This document shows, piece after piece, positions 17,252 to 25,829 of a stretch of DNA of 64,000 nt. The position numbers were made by a program, and so were the translations under genes. Origin of the DNA: Actinokineospora inagensis DSM 44258 (GTDB lineage Bacteria > Actinomycetota > Actinomycetes > Mycobacteriales > Pseudonocardiaceae). The stretch covers positions 30,408 through 94,407 of the forward strand of contig NZ_AXWW01000033.1 in the NCBI RefSeq assembly GCF_000482865.1. The letters run 5' to 3'. Below the pieces are notes generated by a model that saw nothing but the letters and a program-made list of their open reading frames with translations, made no database searches and had not been told where the DNA came from. Each line of letters starts with the position of its first letter. Positions within the stretch are counted from its first letter, which is position 1.

Positions 17252-18181
17252 TCAGTGCCACTGCCATTGGATGCCGTAGGAGTTGCCCGGTCGCAGGTTC
17301 GTGAACTCGGCGGCCACCTCGCCCGCGAGGTCGGGGACCAGTGGCTCGCCGGACGCGGCGGGTTCGTCGAACTGGCGGGTGAACACCCCGTCCATCCGCC
17401 ACACCCGGGCCGGTGGCCGGGTCGGGTCGAAGCGCACCCGGAGTGCGAACCGCACGTGTGGGCGGCTGGGTGTGCAGGCGAACCGGTCGGCGATCCGGTC
17501 GGCGCGCACGATCTGGCCGTAGGTGTGCCGTTCGCCCTGGTGCAGTGGTCGCGGGAGGACGATGTCGGTGACCAGGCTGCGGTCCTGCCTGCTGGTGTCG
17601 GTCGCGGTCACCGCGCCGAACAGGATTTCCAGCCGGGTCTTCGGTTCCGCGTTCGACTCGGTCGGCACGTCCACCCGGTTGGCGATGGTGTGGACCCCGT
17701 CGACGTGCGCCAGGATGGTTCGCCGTTCGTGCGCCTCGGGGGGCGTGGTGTCCAGCCGCAGCAGGACGTCCAGGTACAGCACCGACCAGTCGGTCTCCGG
17801 GACCCACCGGCAGGCGCAGAGCCGCTCGGCGAGCTCGCCGAGCGCGTTGTCGATCTTGCGTTGGACGTGCCGGGTGGTCAGCCGCAAGGTCCCGGCCAGC
17901 CGCTCCAACCGCGCGTTGAAGGTGTCGCCGTAGCCGTGCGGGGCGAGGTTCAGGGCGACCGTGACCAGGTGCCGGTCGCCGTCGTCGGACAGGCCCTGGA
18001 CGGCAGCGGCCAGCGCGGCGTCGAGCTTCGCGCGCAGCTCATCGCCGGACTCCAGGTCGATCGCGTTGACCGCGCGCAGGTTCGGGATCGTGGCGCCGTC
18101 GACGGCGTCGGCGAGGCCGCGGCCTGGGCGGAGCGATTTCAGTTCGAGCAGGAGCTGGGCGTTCGGGCTGCCAGTGTTCAT
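17252..18181 (-). CDS. Conserved hypothetical protein
   Basis: 309 aa. The first 45 residues contain LLLELKSLRPGRGL, a pattern I associate with actinobacterial helical regulatory-looking proteins of unknown function. Residues 50-135 form a helical bundle (RLERLAGTLRLTTRHVQRKI could include a helix-turn-helix). The C-terminal 170 residues are beta-rich, with paired Arg/Phe strands (HVRFALRVRFDP), and end in WQWH. There is no signal peptide or membrane segment. It follows a possible 16-codon ORF on the same strand. No function is assigned. Confidence 0.75.
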   Translation of the reverse strand: MNTGSPNAQLLLELKSLRPGRGLADAVDGATIPNLRAVNAIDLESGDELRAKLDAALAAAVQGLSDDGDRHLVTVALNLAPHGYGDTFNARLERLAGTLRLTTRHVQRKIDNALGELAERLCACRWVPETDWSVLYLDVLLRLDTTPPEAHERRTILAHVDGVHTIANRVDVPTESNAEPKTRLEILFGAVTATDTSRQDRSLVTDIVLPRPLHQGERHTYGQIVRADRIADRFACTPSRPHVRFALRVRFDPTRPPARVWRMDGVFTRQFDEPAASGEPLVPDLAGEVAAEFTNLRPGNSYGIQWQWH

Positions 18182-18356
18182 CGGCCTCTTCCGGTCGCGG
18201 TGGTGGGAGCCGGATGGCGTCGCGGGTCACGCCTGTGTCAGTCGCTCGTGGTGGCCCTCGCGTGGCGGGCGACGCGGGGTTGCGATCAATTCGTAGCGTA
18301 GGGGTATCGGCTGGGGAGGTCGGGCTTCCCAGCCGATACCGGTCCGCCGTGGCCGA

Positions 18357-18407
18357 TCAGTGCGCCGACAACGCCATCAGCAGCAGCGCGATCACATGGG
18401 TCTCCAT
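18357..18407 (-). CDS. Possible 16-aa peptide
   Basis: A short frame encoding METHVIALLLMALSAH starts with ATG. It is preceded by an AAGGGG-like ribosome binding site about eight bases upstream and by the inverted repeat at 18422-18436. It resembles the short hydrophobic leader-like peptides common in actinomycetes. The evidence is the ribosome site and position only; it may be chance. Confidence 0.25.
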   Translation of the reverse strand: METHVIALLLMALSAH

Positions 18408-18421
18408 CCCGCACCCCTTTC

Positions 18422-18436
18422 TTGTCGGTATGACAA
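18422..18436. promoter_or_regulatory. Inverted repeat TTGTC-N5-GACAA with repeated half
   Basis: TTGTCGGTATGACAA is a perfect 5-base-arm dyad. The overlapping TATGACAATTAA (18429-18440) is repeated as TACGACAATAAA at 18472-18483, 43 bases away. The region is AT-rich between - strand genes, so an operator or promoter is plausible. Confidence 0.3.
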
Positions 18437-18548
18437 TTAAGAGGCTACGAGCGCGGCCCGATTGGGGTCAATACGACAATAAAAGGTCACCGGGCTCGAC
18501 TCGGCCGGTTGGCCCAGGGTGCTGGGTCCACTGTGGACCCGGTGTGGA

Positions 18549-19169
18549 TCAGAGGATGCCGTTGTCCCTGGCGTGGATGGCGGCCTGGGTGCGGTCGCGC
18601 AGGTTGAGCCGGGTGAGGATCCGGGAGATGTGGTTCTTGACCGTGCCCTCGCTGAGGTAGAGCCGGGTGGCGATCTCGCGGTTGGTCGCGCCGCGCGCGA
18701 CGAGCCGCAGGATGTCGGTCTCCCGGGCGGTCAGCGGGTTGGCGGCGGGCGACGGCGAGAGGGCGGCGGTGACGTGCCGGGCCGCGGTGGGGTCGAGGGG
18801 CGTGATGCCCGCGTGGGCCAGGCGGACGGCGTCGGCGAGGGCGGTGGTCGGGAGGTCCTTGAGCAGGTAGCCCGTGGCACCCGCGCGGAGGGACCGCAGG
18901 ACCAGGTCCTCGTCGTCGAAGGTGGTGAGCATGAGGACGCGGCAGGCGGGGGCCTGGGCCCGCAGCACGGCGACGGCGGCGACACCGTCCAACTCGGGCA
19001 TCCGGACGTCCATCAGCACCACGTCGGGGGCGTCGGCCAGCACCCGCTCGACGGCCTCCTTGCCGTCGGCGGCGGTCCCGATCACCTCGATCCCGTCCTG
19101 CAACCCCAGCAGCGACGCGATGCCCTCCCGGATCAACTGCTGGTCGTCGACCACCAGGACCCGGATCAC
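18549..19169 (-). CDS. NarL/LuxR-family response regulator
   Basis: 206 aa. An N-terminal receiver domain has acidic residues DD at 8-9, the phosphoacceptor Asp54 in VLMDVRMPELDG, Thr in MLTTFDD and Lys in YLLKD. A C-terminal LuxR-type helix-turn-helix follows (LTARETDILRLVARGATNRE, then LYLSEGTVKNHISRIL). The upstream sensor kinase gene overlaps it by 4 bases, so they form one two-component system. The likely target is the divergent membrane protein gene at 20385, judging by position. Confidence 0.93.
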   Translation of the reverse strand: MIRVLVVDDQQLIREGIASLLGLQDGIEVIGTAADGKEAVERVLADAPDVVLMDVRMPELDGVAAVAVLRAQAPACRVLMLTTFDDEDLVLRSLRAGATGYLLKDLPTTALADAVRLAHAGITPLDPTAARHVTAALSPSPAANPLTARETDILRLVARGATNREIATRLYLSEGTVKNHISRILTRLNLRDRTQAAIHARDNGIL

Positions 19170-20263
19170 GACCCCACCCGCAGGCTGACCGTCGTCCCCG
19201 CGCCCGGCGCGCTGTCCACCGCCACGACACCACCGACGATGGCGGCGCGCTCGCGCAGACCAACCAGCCCGAACCCCGGCGCGGGCGAGGTGAAGCCGCG
19301 ACCGTTGTCACGCACGGTGAGGCACACCTCGGCCGCCGTGAACCGCAACGTCACCGTGACCCGGGTCGCCCCGCTGTGCCTGCTGGCATTGGTCAACGCC
19401 TCCTGGGCGGCGCGGTACAAGGTGGTCACCGCGGCTTGGTCCAGCGGCCGCTCGTCGCCCTCCACCCGCAGGGTCGCGGCGGACCCGTCGACCAGGTCGC
19501 GGAGCGCGGTGACGAGGGAGACGGGGGTGCGCAGCGCCCCGACGGACGCGCGGACGTCCTCCAGCGCCAACCGGGCCGACTGCCGGGCGTCGGCGACGGC
19601 GCGGTCGGCCACCGCCGGGTCGTGCGCGCGGAACGCCCCGGCCTTGTCCAACTGCACCGCGATCGCCGTGAGGTGGTGGCCGAGGCTGTCGTGCAGGTCG
19701 CGCGCCAGCCGGTTCCGCTCGGCCGCCGCGGACAGCTCACCGATCCGCGCCGCCGACCGCCGCTCCCGCACCACCAGGTCGGCCATCGCGATCGCCAGCA
19801 CCAGACCGAGGCTGAACATCAGCAGGTCGGCGACGTACTCCGGGGCGCGGTACCAGCCGGGCGCGAACACGCTGTACCCGATCACGAGCAGCCCGAGGCA
19901 CACGCCCGCGAGCACCAGCCCGGTCCGGCGCCCCAGGCCCAGGTACGCCAGGAACGGCACCAACACGAACAACGCCCGCGACAACCCCGACTCGTCGAGC
20001 ACCGCGACCACGCCGAACAGCACGACCCTGGCCGCGAGGAACACGGCCGGTCGGTCCCGCGAGATGACCTCGACCACGCACAACGCCGCGATACCCGCGC
20101 AGAACCCGAGCAGCCGGAGCGGCACCAGCGGCCCGAGCCCGGCGAACACCCAGTACAACTCGGCCAGCAGCACGATCCCGTACACGGTGCCGGTGACCCA
20201 CAACCCCACCCGCCTGCTCACGGGGCCGACAGTACGCCGAGCCGCGCCCGCCGTCGGACACAT
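19166..20263 (-). CDS. Sensor histidine kinase, NarL/DesK type
   Basis: 365 aa. Five to six hydrophobic segments fill residues 20-165. The dimerisation/phosphoacceptor region ERNRLARDLHDSLGHHL carries His191. The ATPase part includes AAQEALTNASRHSG (N box), VRDNGRGF (G1) and GFGLVGLRERA (G2). This is a HisKA_3-type kinase that senses within the membrane, since no large exterior loop is present. It is coupled to the response regulator by a 4-base overlap and diverges from the membrane protein gene starting at 20385. Confidence 0.92.
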   Translation of the reverse strand: MCPTAGAARRTVGPVSRRVGLWVTGTVYGIVLLAELYWVFAGLGPLVPLRLLGFCAGIAALCVVEVISRDRPAVFLAARVVLFGVVAVLDESGLSRALFVLVPFLAYLGLGRRTGLVLAGVCLGLLVIGYSVFAPGWYRAPEYVADLLMFSLGLVLAIAMADLVVRERRSAARIGELSAAAERNRLARDLHDSLGHHLTAIAVQLDKAGAFRAHDPAVADRAVADARQSARLALEDVRASVGALRTPVSLVTALRDLVDGSAATLRVEGDERPLDQAAVTTLYRAAQEALTNASRHSGATRVTVTLRFTAAEVCLTVRDNGRGFTSPAPGFGLVGLRERAAIVGGVVAVDSAPGAGTTVSLRVGS

Positions 20264-20384
20264 GACTTCCGGCCGCGTGGACCGTGACCGGTGGCCGCCA
20301 GGTCCGGTCGCGCGGCACTCCCGGTCGCCGCGCCACCGCCCTTACCTTCCGCGGTGACGAAATCCCTCTCCGCAAGGAATGCCC

Positions 20385-20939
20385 ATGTCTTTGTTGACGC
20401 GCCTCAGCTCGTGGTCCGGTATCGCGGCGGGCCTGCTCATCGCCATACCGTCCGCGGTCGAGATCGGCACCGGCGAAACCGCCGCGACGAGCTTCCTGCT
20501 CGGTATCTCACCGGCCCTCGCCACACCACTGCTGATAGCGCTCCACCTGCGGCAACAGCAGTCTTCCGGTTCTTTCGGCGTGGTCGCCTTCGTCCTCAAC
20601 ACCATCGGCCTCAGCCTTTTCGGCGGCGCCGCTTTCATGCTCAACATGGGCGTCTACTACCTGCCCGACCCGGTGGCGCAAACCCTGCTGCACGGCCCGA
20701 CGATGTACGCGTTGTTGGGCGCGGGCATCGTGTTCAGCGTGGGAACTGTCCTGTTCAGCGTCAGCATGATCCGGTCCCACGTCCACCCCAGGATTCCGTC
20801 GATCACCTACGGCCTGGCACTCCCGGTACTGGCCCTGGCGGCCCCGCTACCGGACAACTGGCTCATCAGTTGCGTGCACATCACCTCCGGCCTCACCCTC
20901 CTCTGGCTCGCCTCCGCTTTGGCCGCACCGTCCATTTGA
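20385..20939 (+). CDS. Multi-pass membrane protein, likely target of the adjacent two-component system
   Basis: 184 aa. I chose the ATG at 20385 over the one at 20379 because AAGGAA at 20374-20379 gives it correct spacing. Five to six hydrophobic helices cover almost the whole chain, with short loops. No transporter or enzyme motif is visible. It diverges from the sensor kinase gene with 121 bases between, the usual arrangement for a membrane stress-response protein controlled by a DesK/LiaS-like system. Function unknown. Confidence 0.75.
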   Translation: MSLLTRLSSWSGIAAGLLIAIPSAVEIGTGETAATSFLLGISPALATPLLIALHLRQQQSSGSFGVVAFVLNTIGLSLFGGAAFMLNMGVYYLPDPVAQTLLHGPTMYALLGAGIVFSVGTVLFSVSMIRSHVHPRIPSITYGLALPVLALAAPLPDNWLISCVHITSGLTLLWLASALAAPSI

Positions 20940-21004
20940 TACGTCGGGCGGGGCAGGACCGGCGGCTCGCGGACGTCGGTGTTACGCGAGCCGGGGTCCC
21001 GGCG

Positions 21005-22096
21005 ATGGATCACCGGACGGTGTGGGCGGAGCGGTGGGAGTCGGTTGTGGCGGGCGCGGTCATCGGGCACGGGTCGTACGACGGGAAGCACGTGGTCACC
21101 GTGCCGCGGGGCTTGGAGGTGCGGTTCTTCACCGAGGAGAACTCGCCGCTGATGCTGGTGAACCTGCTGGCGTTGCTGCGGCGCGACCACCACCGGACCC
21201 CGATGCACACGGCGAAGTCGGGCACGACGGTGCCGAACTACGTGTACGAGCCCATGCGGGACTACGAGCTGGACGCGATCAAGACGTTCGACCAGCTCAC
21301 CGACCCGGTGATCCTCGTCGGCACCCCCGGGCAGCCGGAGCCGGTGCGGTTGTGCGAGACGCCGGACAAGTGCAAGGGGGACGCGCCGCACACCTGTGGC
21401 GGGGTCTTCGGGGCCGCGGCGCGGGGCAACTGGGGCGTGCTGCTCGTGCTGTCCTGCCGGTTGCACCTGGGCACCCAGCCCGTGATCACCCGCTACCTCA
21501 CGTCCCCCACCGGCTGCCAGGACACCTCGGTGTTCGACGAGCTGTTCGGCTGGGTGGGCCGGTTCCTCGCCATGGCCGCCCCGGCCCAGGACGCCACCTG
21601 GGACGCCACGCCCGGCGAGCAGCAACTCCGGCTGTACGCGGTCGAGGACGAGATCCGCGAGTGGGCGGACTGCTACTTCACCCGTCGGCAGATCGCCGCC
21701 GACCGGGCCAAGGCGATCAGCCTGGTCAAGGAGGAGTCGGTCGCGACCCGGTTCCGGCTGCTGCGCGACTACCCCGCGCTCGGCGACCTGGTGGTCGCCG
21801 ACCCGCCGCTGGTCCCGACCGAGCGGCAGCGGATCGCGGACTTCCTGCGGGCGCCCCGGGCCGGCCAGGTGACGACCTGGGCGGCGCTGTCGCCCGCGGA
21901 CCAGGTCCGGTGGCTGACCGTCCACGGTGTCCCGTCGTGGGCCGCCGCCGACAACGCCCTGACGTTCTTCGCCGCCGGGCTCCGCGGCGACAACCTGGTC
22001 GGCCTGCTGCGCAAGCTGGACCCGGTGGCCAAGAAGGCCGTCCAGGCGGACCCGGCGCTGGTCCGGCACCTGCAGGACAAGGGCGTCACCCTCTGA
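21005..22096 (+). CDS. Hypothetical protein, possible Stv/adhesin-like N-terminal domain
   Basis: 363 aa from the ATG at 21005; the frame extends upstream but without coding character. The N-terminal half contains GHGSYDG, a strand-rich VTVPRGLEVRFFTEENSPL, and a region with several Cys (RLCETPDKCKGDAPHTCGG) that ends in GVLLVLSCR. This resembles the putative adhesin Stv domain of actinobacterial toxin-like proteins, from memory and with low certainty. The C-terminal half is helical and may be a separate adaptor. No signal peptide is seen. Its stop overlaps the convergent mannosyltransferase gene by 11 bases. Confidence 0.6.
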   Translation: MDHRTVWAERWESVVAGAVIGHGSYDGKHVVTVPRGLEVRFFTEENSPLMLVNLLALLRRDHHRTPMHTAKSGTTVPNYVYEPMRDYELDAIKTFDQLTDPVILVGTPGQPEPVRLCETPDKCKGDAPHTCGGVFGAAARGNWGVLLVLSCRLHLGTQPVITRYLTSPTGCQDTSVFDELFGWVGRFLAMAAPAQDATWDATPGEQQLRLYAVEDEIREWADCYFTRRQIAADRAKAISLVKEESVATRFRLLRDYPALGDLVVADPPLVPTERQRIADFLRAPRAGQVTTWAALSPADQVRWLTVHGVPSWAAADNALTFFAAGLRGDNLVGLLRKLDPVAKKAVQADPALVRHLQDKGVTL

Positions 22097-23177
22097 CGGT
22101 CGCCGCTCGCCGCGGTCCGGGTTGGACGGTGATCTTGTCCGCTGTGGACTTGGTCCGGACCGCGAGCGGCAGGACCAGGGCGATCAGTGCGTACGCGAAG
22201 TAGGCGTCGGTCACCGCGGGGATGCCCAGCATGTGCGGGGCGACCATGAACAGCACCGCGCCGACCGCCGCCAACACCCGCCTGCCCTCGACCGCGAAGA
22301 TGACCAGGGCGGGCAGGCACCACACCCAGTGGTGCGACCACGAAATCGGCGACACAAGCAGAATCGCCAACGAGTTGAGCGCGAACGCCGTGGCGGGCGG
22401 GACCCGGCGCATCGAAACCACCGTCACGGCGATCACCACGAGCGACAACACCGGCCACAGCGCGGCCGCGTCCGCGCGGGTCAGCACGCCCAGGACGGAT
22501 TGGTTGGTGAAGAACCCGGTGCCGACTTTCTCGCTCGTGCTGAAGACCTCGGACGTCCAAAAGCGCACCGATTCATCCCACGCCAGCGCGAACCCGACGG
22601 CGGTGGCGGCGACGAAGGAAATGCCCGCGTTGGCCAGGGTTTTCCAGTCGCGGCGGAGCAGGAAGTACAGCACGAACGCCGCCGGGGTCAGCTTGACCGC
22701 GGCGGCGATGCCGACCAGCACGCCCCGGGGCCAGTGCGGCTCGGGGATCAGGCAGTCCACGGTGACCAGGGCCATGATGATCACGTTGATCTGCCCGTAG
22801 TCCAGGGTCGCCCGCACCGGTTCGAGGAACAGCACCAGCGGCAGCAACGCCATCCAGTTCCGCGACAGCTTCAGCGCGGAAATCAGGACATGCAGGGTCA
22901 CCCCGGTCAGCACCACGGTTGCGATGCTCAGAATGATGTTCGCTGCCTGCTGCGATATGACCGTCAGCGGCACCATCGCGGCTGCGGCGAACGGCGGGTA
23001 GATGAACGGAAGGCTGACCCCGGTCGCCGTTTCGGGCAGGGTTCCGTAGATGTCGCCGCCGGACAGCCACGCATTCACGCCAATCCGGTAGACCTCCAAA
23101 TCAAGGTGGTACCGGGTGGCCGTGAAAATGATCCATAGACCGGAAAGCAGAACGGCAGACGTGACGAGTACCCGCAT
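22086..23177 (-). CDS. GT87-family polyprenol-phosphate mannosyltransferase
   Basis: 363 aa with about ten membrane helices. An acidic motif in the first exterior loop (YHLDLEVYRIG, then SGGDIYG) and a following IYPPFAAA match the GT-C family GT87 (DUF2029), which includes the alpha-1,2-mannosyltransferase PimE. These enzymes move mannose from a polyprenyl phosphate donor to a lipid-linked acceptor outside the membrane. YGQINVIIMALV and NQSVLGVL are further conserved family stretches. It stands alone with no glycan cluster nearby, so its acceptor is unknown. Confidence 0.85.
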   Translation of the reverse strand: MRVLVTSAVLLSGLWIIFTATRYHLDLEVYRIGVNAWLSGGDIYGTLPETATGVSLPFIYPPFAAAAMVPLTVISQQAANIILSIATVVLTGVTLHVLISALKLSRNWMALLPLVLFLEPVRATLDYGQINVIIMALVTVDCLIPEPHWPRGVLVGIAAAVKLTPAAFVLYFLLRRDWKTLANAGISFVAATAVGFALAWDESVRFWTSEVFSTSEKVGTGFFTNQSVLGVLTRADAAALWPVLSLVVIAVTVVSMRRVPPATAFALNSLAILLVSPISWSHHWVWCLPALVIFAVEGRRVLAAVGAVLFMVAPHMLGIPAVTDAYFAYALIALVLPLAVRTKSTADKITVQPGPRRAATVRG

Positions 23178-23279
23178 GCCGCCAGATCTACCCGGACCGC
23201 GGTTCGAACCCGATAAGCGAGGTCTTTATCCGATTTTTATCCGGCCTGCGGTAGACAGGAGCGACCTGGGGAGGAAACC

Positions 23280-23943
23280 ATGCGAGTCCTGGTCGCCGAG
23301 GATGAGGAACTGCTGGCCGACGCCATCGCGGCGGGGCTGCGGCACATGCACATGGCCGTCGACGTCTGCTACGACGGCGACGCCGCCATGGAGCGGGTCG
23401 CCGTGCACCGCTACGACGTCGTCGTGCTCGACCGCGACCTGCCGAAGGTGCACGGCGACGAGGTGTGCAGGCGCATCGTGGCGGGCGACGGCGAGACCCG
23501 GGGTGCTGATGCTCACCGCGGCGTCGAGCATCCGGGAGCGGGTGGACGGTCTCGGCATCGGCGCCGACGACTACCTCACCAAGCCGTTCGCCTTCGCCGA
23601 GCTGGTCGCCAGGGTCGAGGCGCTGAGCAGGCGCGCCCACCGGGCGCTGCCACCGGTCCTCGACCGCGACGGCGTCGTGCTCGACCCGGCCCGTAGGCAC
23701 GCCTCGCGCGACGGTCGACCGCTGGCCCTCTCGCCCAAGGAGTTCGCCGTGCTCAAGGTCCTCATGCGAGCCGAGCCGGGAACCGTTGTCAGCGCCGAGG
23801 AACTGCTGGAGAAGGCATGGGACGAGAACGTGGACCCGTTCACCAACACGGTCCGGGTCACCGTGATGACGCTGCGCCGCAAGCTGGCCGAGCCGCCGGT
23901 GATCCACACCGTCCCCGGCGTCGGGTATCGCTTCGGATCGTGA
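23280..23943 (+). pseudogene. OmpR-family response regulator, frameshifted
   Basis: The first 74 codons from ATG 23280 encode a receiver domain with Asp51 in VVVLDRDLPKVHG. The frame is then lost in a GGGG run at 23500-23503: the sequence expected, TRVLMLTA, continues in the next frame with MLTAASSIRERVDGLGIGAD, YLTKPFAFAEL and a complete winged helix ending in GVGYRFGS. Removing one G restores a 220-aa regulator. AGGAAACC lies just before the start. It is coupled to the kinase gene by a GTGA overlap. This is either a real inactivating insertion or a homopolymer sequencing error; intact codon use on both sides favours error or a very recent change. Confidence 0.85.
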
Positions 23944-24989
23944 CCCCGCTGTCCCTGCGCGCCAGGGTCGCCTGCTGGTTCGCGGCGACGCTGGTCATCG
24001 GTTTCCTCCTCGGCCGGGCCACGTTCGGCCAGTTCCGCGACGGCTTCATCGCGTTGACGAGCGAATGCCACTACTACAACTGCACCCCGTACTCGCAGTG
24101 GGACCTCATCTTCTGGTTCGTCAGGATGATCGGGCTGCCAATCGGTTTCGTGCTGCTCGTCTGGTTCGGGCCGCGGCGCGCGCTGGCCCCGCTGCGCGGC
24201 ATGGCCACCGTGGTCGACCGGCTCGGCCCGCACAACCTCGGCCAACGCATCCGCCGCGGCGGCACCAAGGACGACCTGCGCGTCCTGTCCGACGCGGTGG
24301 ACGACCTGCTGGACCGCATGGTCGTCAACTTCGAAAACCAACGCCGCTTCGCCTCCAACGCCTCCCACGAACTGCGCACCCCGCTCGCCGTCCAACGCAC
24401 GCTTGTGGAGGTCGCCATGGTCACCGGCAACGACGACCCGGAACTCAACCGCCTCGGCGCGCAGTTGCTGCTGGTCAACGAACGCAACGAACGCCTCATC
24501 GAAGGCCTCCTCGTCCTCGCCGAAAGCGACCGCGGCCTCCCCAGCACCGTCCCGGTCCGCCTGGACACCCTCGTCGCCGAGGTCATCACCAACTACGAAG
24601 CCCTCGCCACCGACCACCAGATCACCATCCGCCGAGGCCTCGTCACCCGCACCACCCCCGGCGACCCCGTCCTCCTGGAACGAATGATCTCCAACCTCAT
24701 CCACAACGCCATCAAATACAACACCCCCGGCGGCTGGATCGAAGTCGTCGTAGCCGACCACCCCGCCCTCTCCATCCACAACTCCGGCGCCCTCATTCCC
24801 CCCACCGCCATCACCACCCTCTTCGACCCCTTCCGCCGCCTAGCCCCCGACCGCATAAACCACCGAGACGGCGCAGGCCTAGGCCTCTCCATAGTCCGCT
24901 CCATAGTCGCCGCCCACCACGGCACCGTCTCCGCCCACCCCGGCACCACCGGCGGCCTCCGCATCGACGTCACCCTCCCCCCACCTTGA
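23940..24989 (+). CDS. Sensor histidine kinase, OmpR-partner type
   Basis: 349 aa from the GTG at 23940 that overlaps the regulator's stop; an upstream in-frame ATG lies inside the regulator gene and is rejected. One membrane helix at about residues 10-28, a short exterior loop with two Cys (SECHYYNC), and a second helix at about 58-76 precede a HAMP-like segment. The H box FASNASHELRTPLA places the phosphoacceptor at His143. The ATPase part has LIHNAIKYN (N box) and GAGLGLSIVRSIVAAH. The partner is the regulator just upstream. The 3' third has unusually many A-ending codons and C-rich composition on the + strand. Confidence 0.9.
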   Translation: MTPLSLRARVACWFAATLVIGFLLGRATFGQFRDGFIALTSECHYYNCTPYSQWDLIFWFVRMIGLPIGFVLLVWFGPRRALAPLRGMATVVDRLGPHNLGQRIRRGGTKDDLRVLSDAVDDLLDRMVVNFENQRRFASNASHELRTPLAVQRTLVEVAMVTGNDDPELNRLGAQLLLVNERNERLIEGLLVLAESDRGLPSTVPVRLDTLVAEVITNYEALATDHQITIRRGLVTRTTPGDPVLLERMISNLIHNAIKYNTPGGWIEVVVADHPALSIHNSGALIPPTAITTLFDPFRRLAPDRINHRDGAGLGLSIVRSIVAAHHGTVSAHPGTTGGLRIDVTLPPP

Positions 24990-25146
24990 CCCCACCCCAC
25001 CCCCACCCCCACCTCCTCCACCTCATTCCCGCCCCCAAATCCCCCCACGCTTCATCAACAAATCCCCACACTCGCCCCGCGCGCCAAACCCACACCCTCA
25101 TCGACGACGCACCACTCCCGTACCGCGCCCCGAGAAACCCCCACGC

Positions 25147-25450
25147 AAATCGACGAAGTCCCACACCGGCACCGCGCGCCTCGAAACCCGCCGACACCAA
25201 CCGCCCGTTGTGGTGAAGTTGTTTTGTTTGGGGGGAGCGGTGGCCTAAGCCGGCTGGCGGGTAAGGCCACGCTTTCCAGTGGCCCCGCCTTTTTGCCTTA
25301 CCCAGGCTGCCGCTAGGGGCCCCAAACAAAACAACTTCACCACAACGGGCACCCCAGCTTTAATCTGGCGCCCAAGCGCCGGCGTCGCCGAAGGCGACCA
25401 GGCCGACCCCCGAGGCGCAGCCGAGGCCCAGTGCCCCCTCACACCAACCC
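25147..25450. repeat. Left arm of long inverted repeat flanking the RiPP cassette
   Basis: This stretch is the reverse complement, with scattered differences, of 29591-29889. Matching blocks run from AAATCGACGAAG near the outer end, through GCGCGCCTCGAAACCCGCC and the 146-bp element, to AATCTGGCGCCC and CCCCCTCACACCA at the inner end. The arms face each other across about 4.1 kb holding four genes. I see no transposase in either arm. Confidence 0.8.
25204..25349. mobile_element. 146-bp MITE-like element, left copy
   Basis: The element has 30-base perfect terminal inverted repeats, starting CCCGTTGTGGTGAAG and ending CTTCACCACAACGGG, around an interior that can itself fold (GGTAAGG/CCTTACC and CCAC-N8-GTGG). 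It codes for nothing. The copy at 29688-29833 is the same length in the opposite orientation and differs at about three positions. No clear target-site duplication is seen, since homology continues outside the element. Confidence 0.75.
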
Positions 25451-25604
25451 CCAATAAACGTTGGCAGGTAAGCTCCGCAGCTCCAGAAAAACGAAGATTC
25501 CCGCCACAAGCCACAACACCGGCACCTTCAGCCAGCAGCCTTGGATCTCGCCCACCCCCCCGCTAACGTAAAAAGTCCGAACACCATCAAAGGAGGCACA
25601 CCTC

Positions 25605-25733
25605 ATGCCTAATCCCGCCGAGCTGCAAGAACTGCTCACCGCCATGGCCGAGTCCGAGCCCGCACCCGAGCAGAGCACCGCCGAGCAGCGGACCGAGTTC
25701 GGAATCATCGCGTGGTACCTCAACACCCGGTGA
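25605..25733 (+). CDS. Putative RiPP precursor peptide, 42 aa
   Basis: ATG preceded by a perfect AGGAGG at 25591-25596, eight bases upstream. The leader is acidic and Glu/Gln/Ala-rich (ELQELLTAM, then AEQRTEFG), and the C-terminus reads IIAWYLNTR, an aromatic, likely core, segment with Trp and Tyr side by side. A cytochrome P450 gene lies downstream. P450s crosslink Trp/Tyr residues in short C-terminal cores in known RiPPs such as biarylitides, cittilins and tryptorubin. There is no Cys, so lanthipeptide or sactipeptide chemistry is excluded. A 14-bp hairpin directly follows, which would let the precursor be made in excess over the enzymes. Confidence 0.7.
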   Translation: MPNPAELQELLTAMAESEPAPEQSTAEQRTEFGIIAWYLNTR

Positions 25734-25755
25734 TCTCGGGTTGCCCATGAGCAGT

Positions 25756-25790
25756 GGCGGCTCCTCCGGCCCACAACCGGAGGAGCCGCC
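25756..25790 (+). terminator. Hairpin after the precursor gene
   Basis: GGCGGCTCCTCCGG at 25756-25769 pairs perfectly with CCGGAGGAGCCGCC at 25777-25790 across a 7-base loop. No U-tract follows, so it could be a partial terminator or a 3' stabiliser separating precursor from enzyme expression. Confidence 0.7.
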
Positions 25791-25829
25791 AAAGATCGTC
25801 ACTTCAGCCGCTATTCCTGGGGAGCAACA

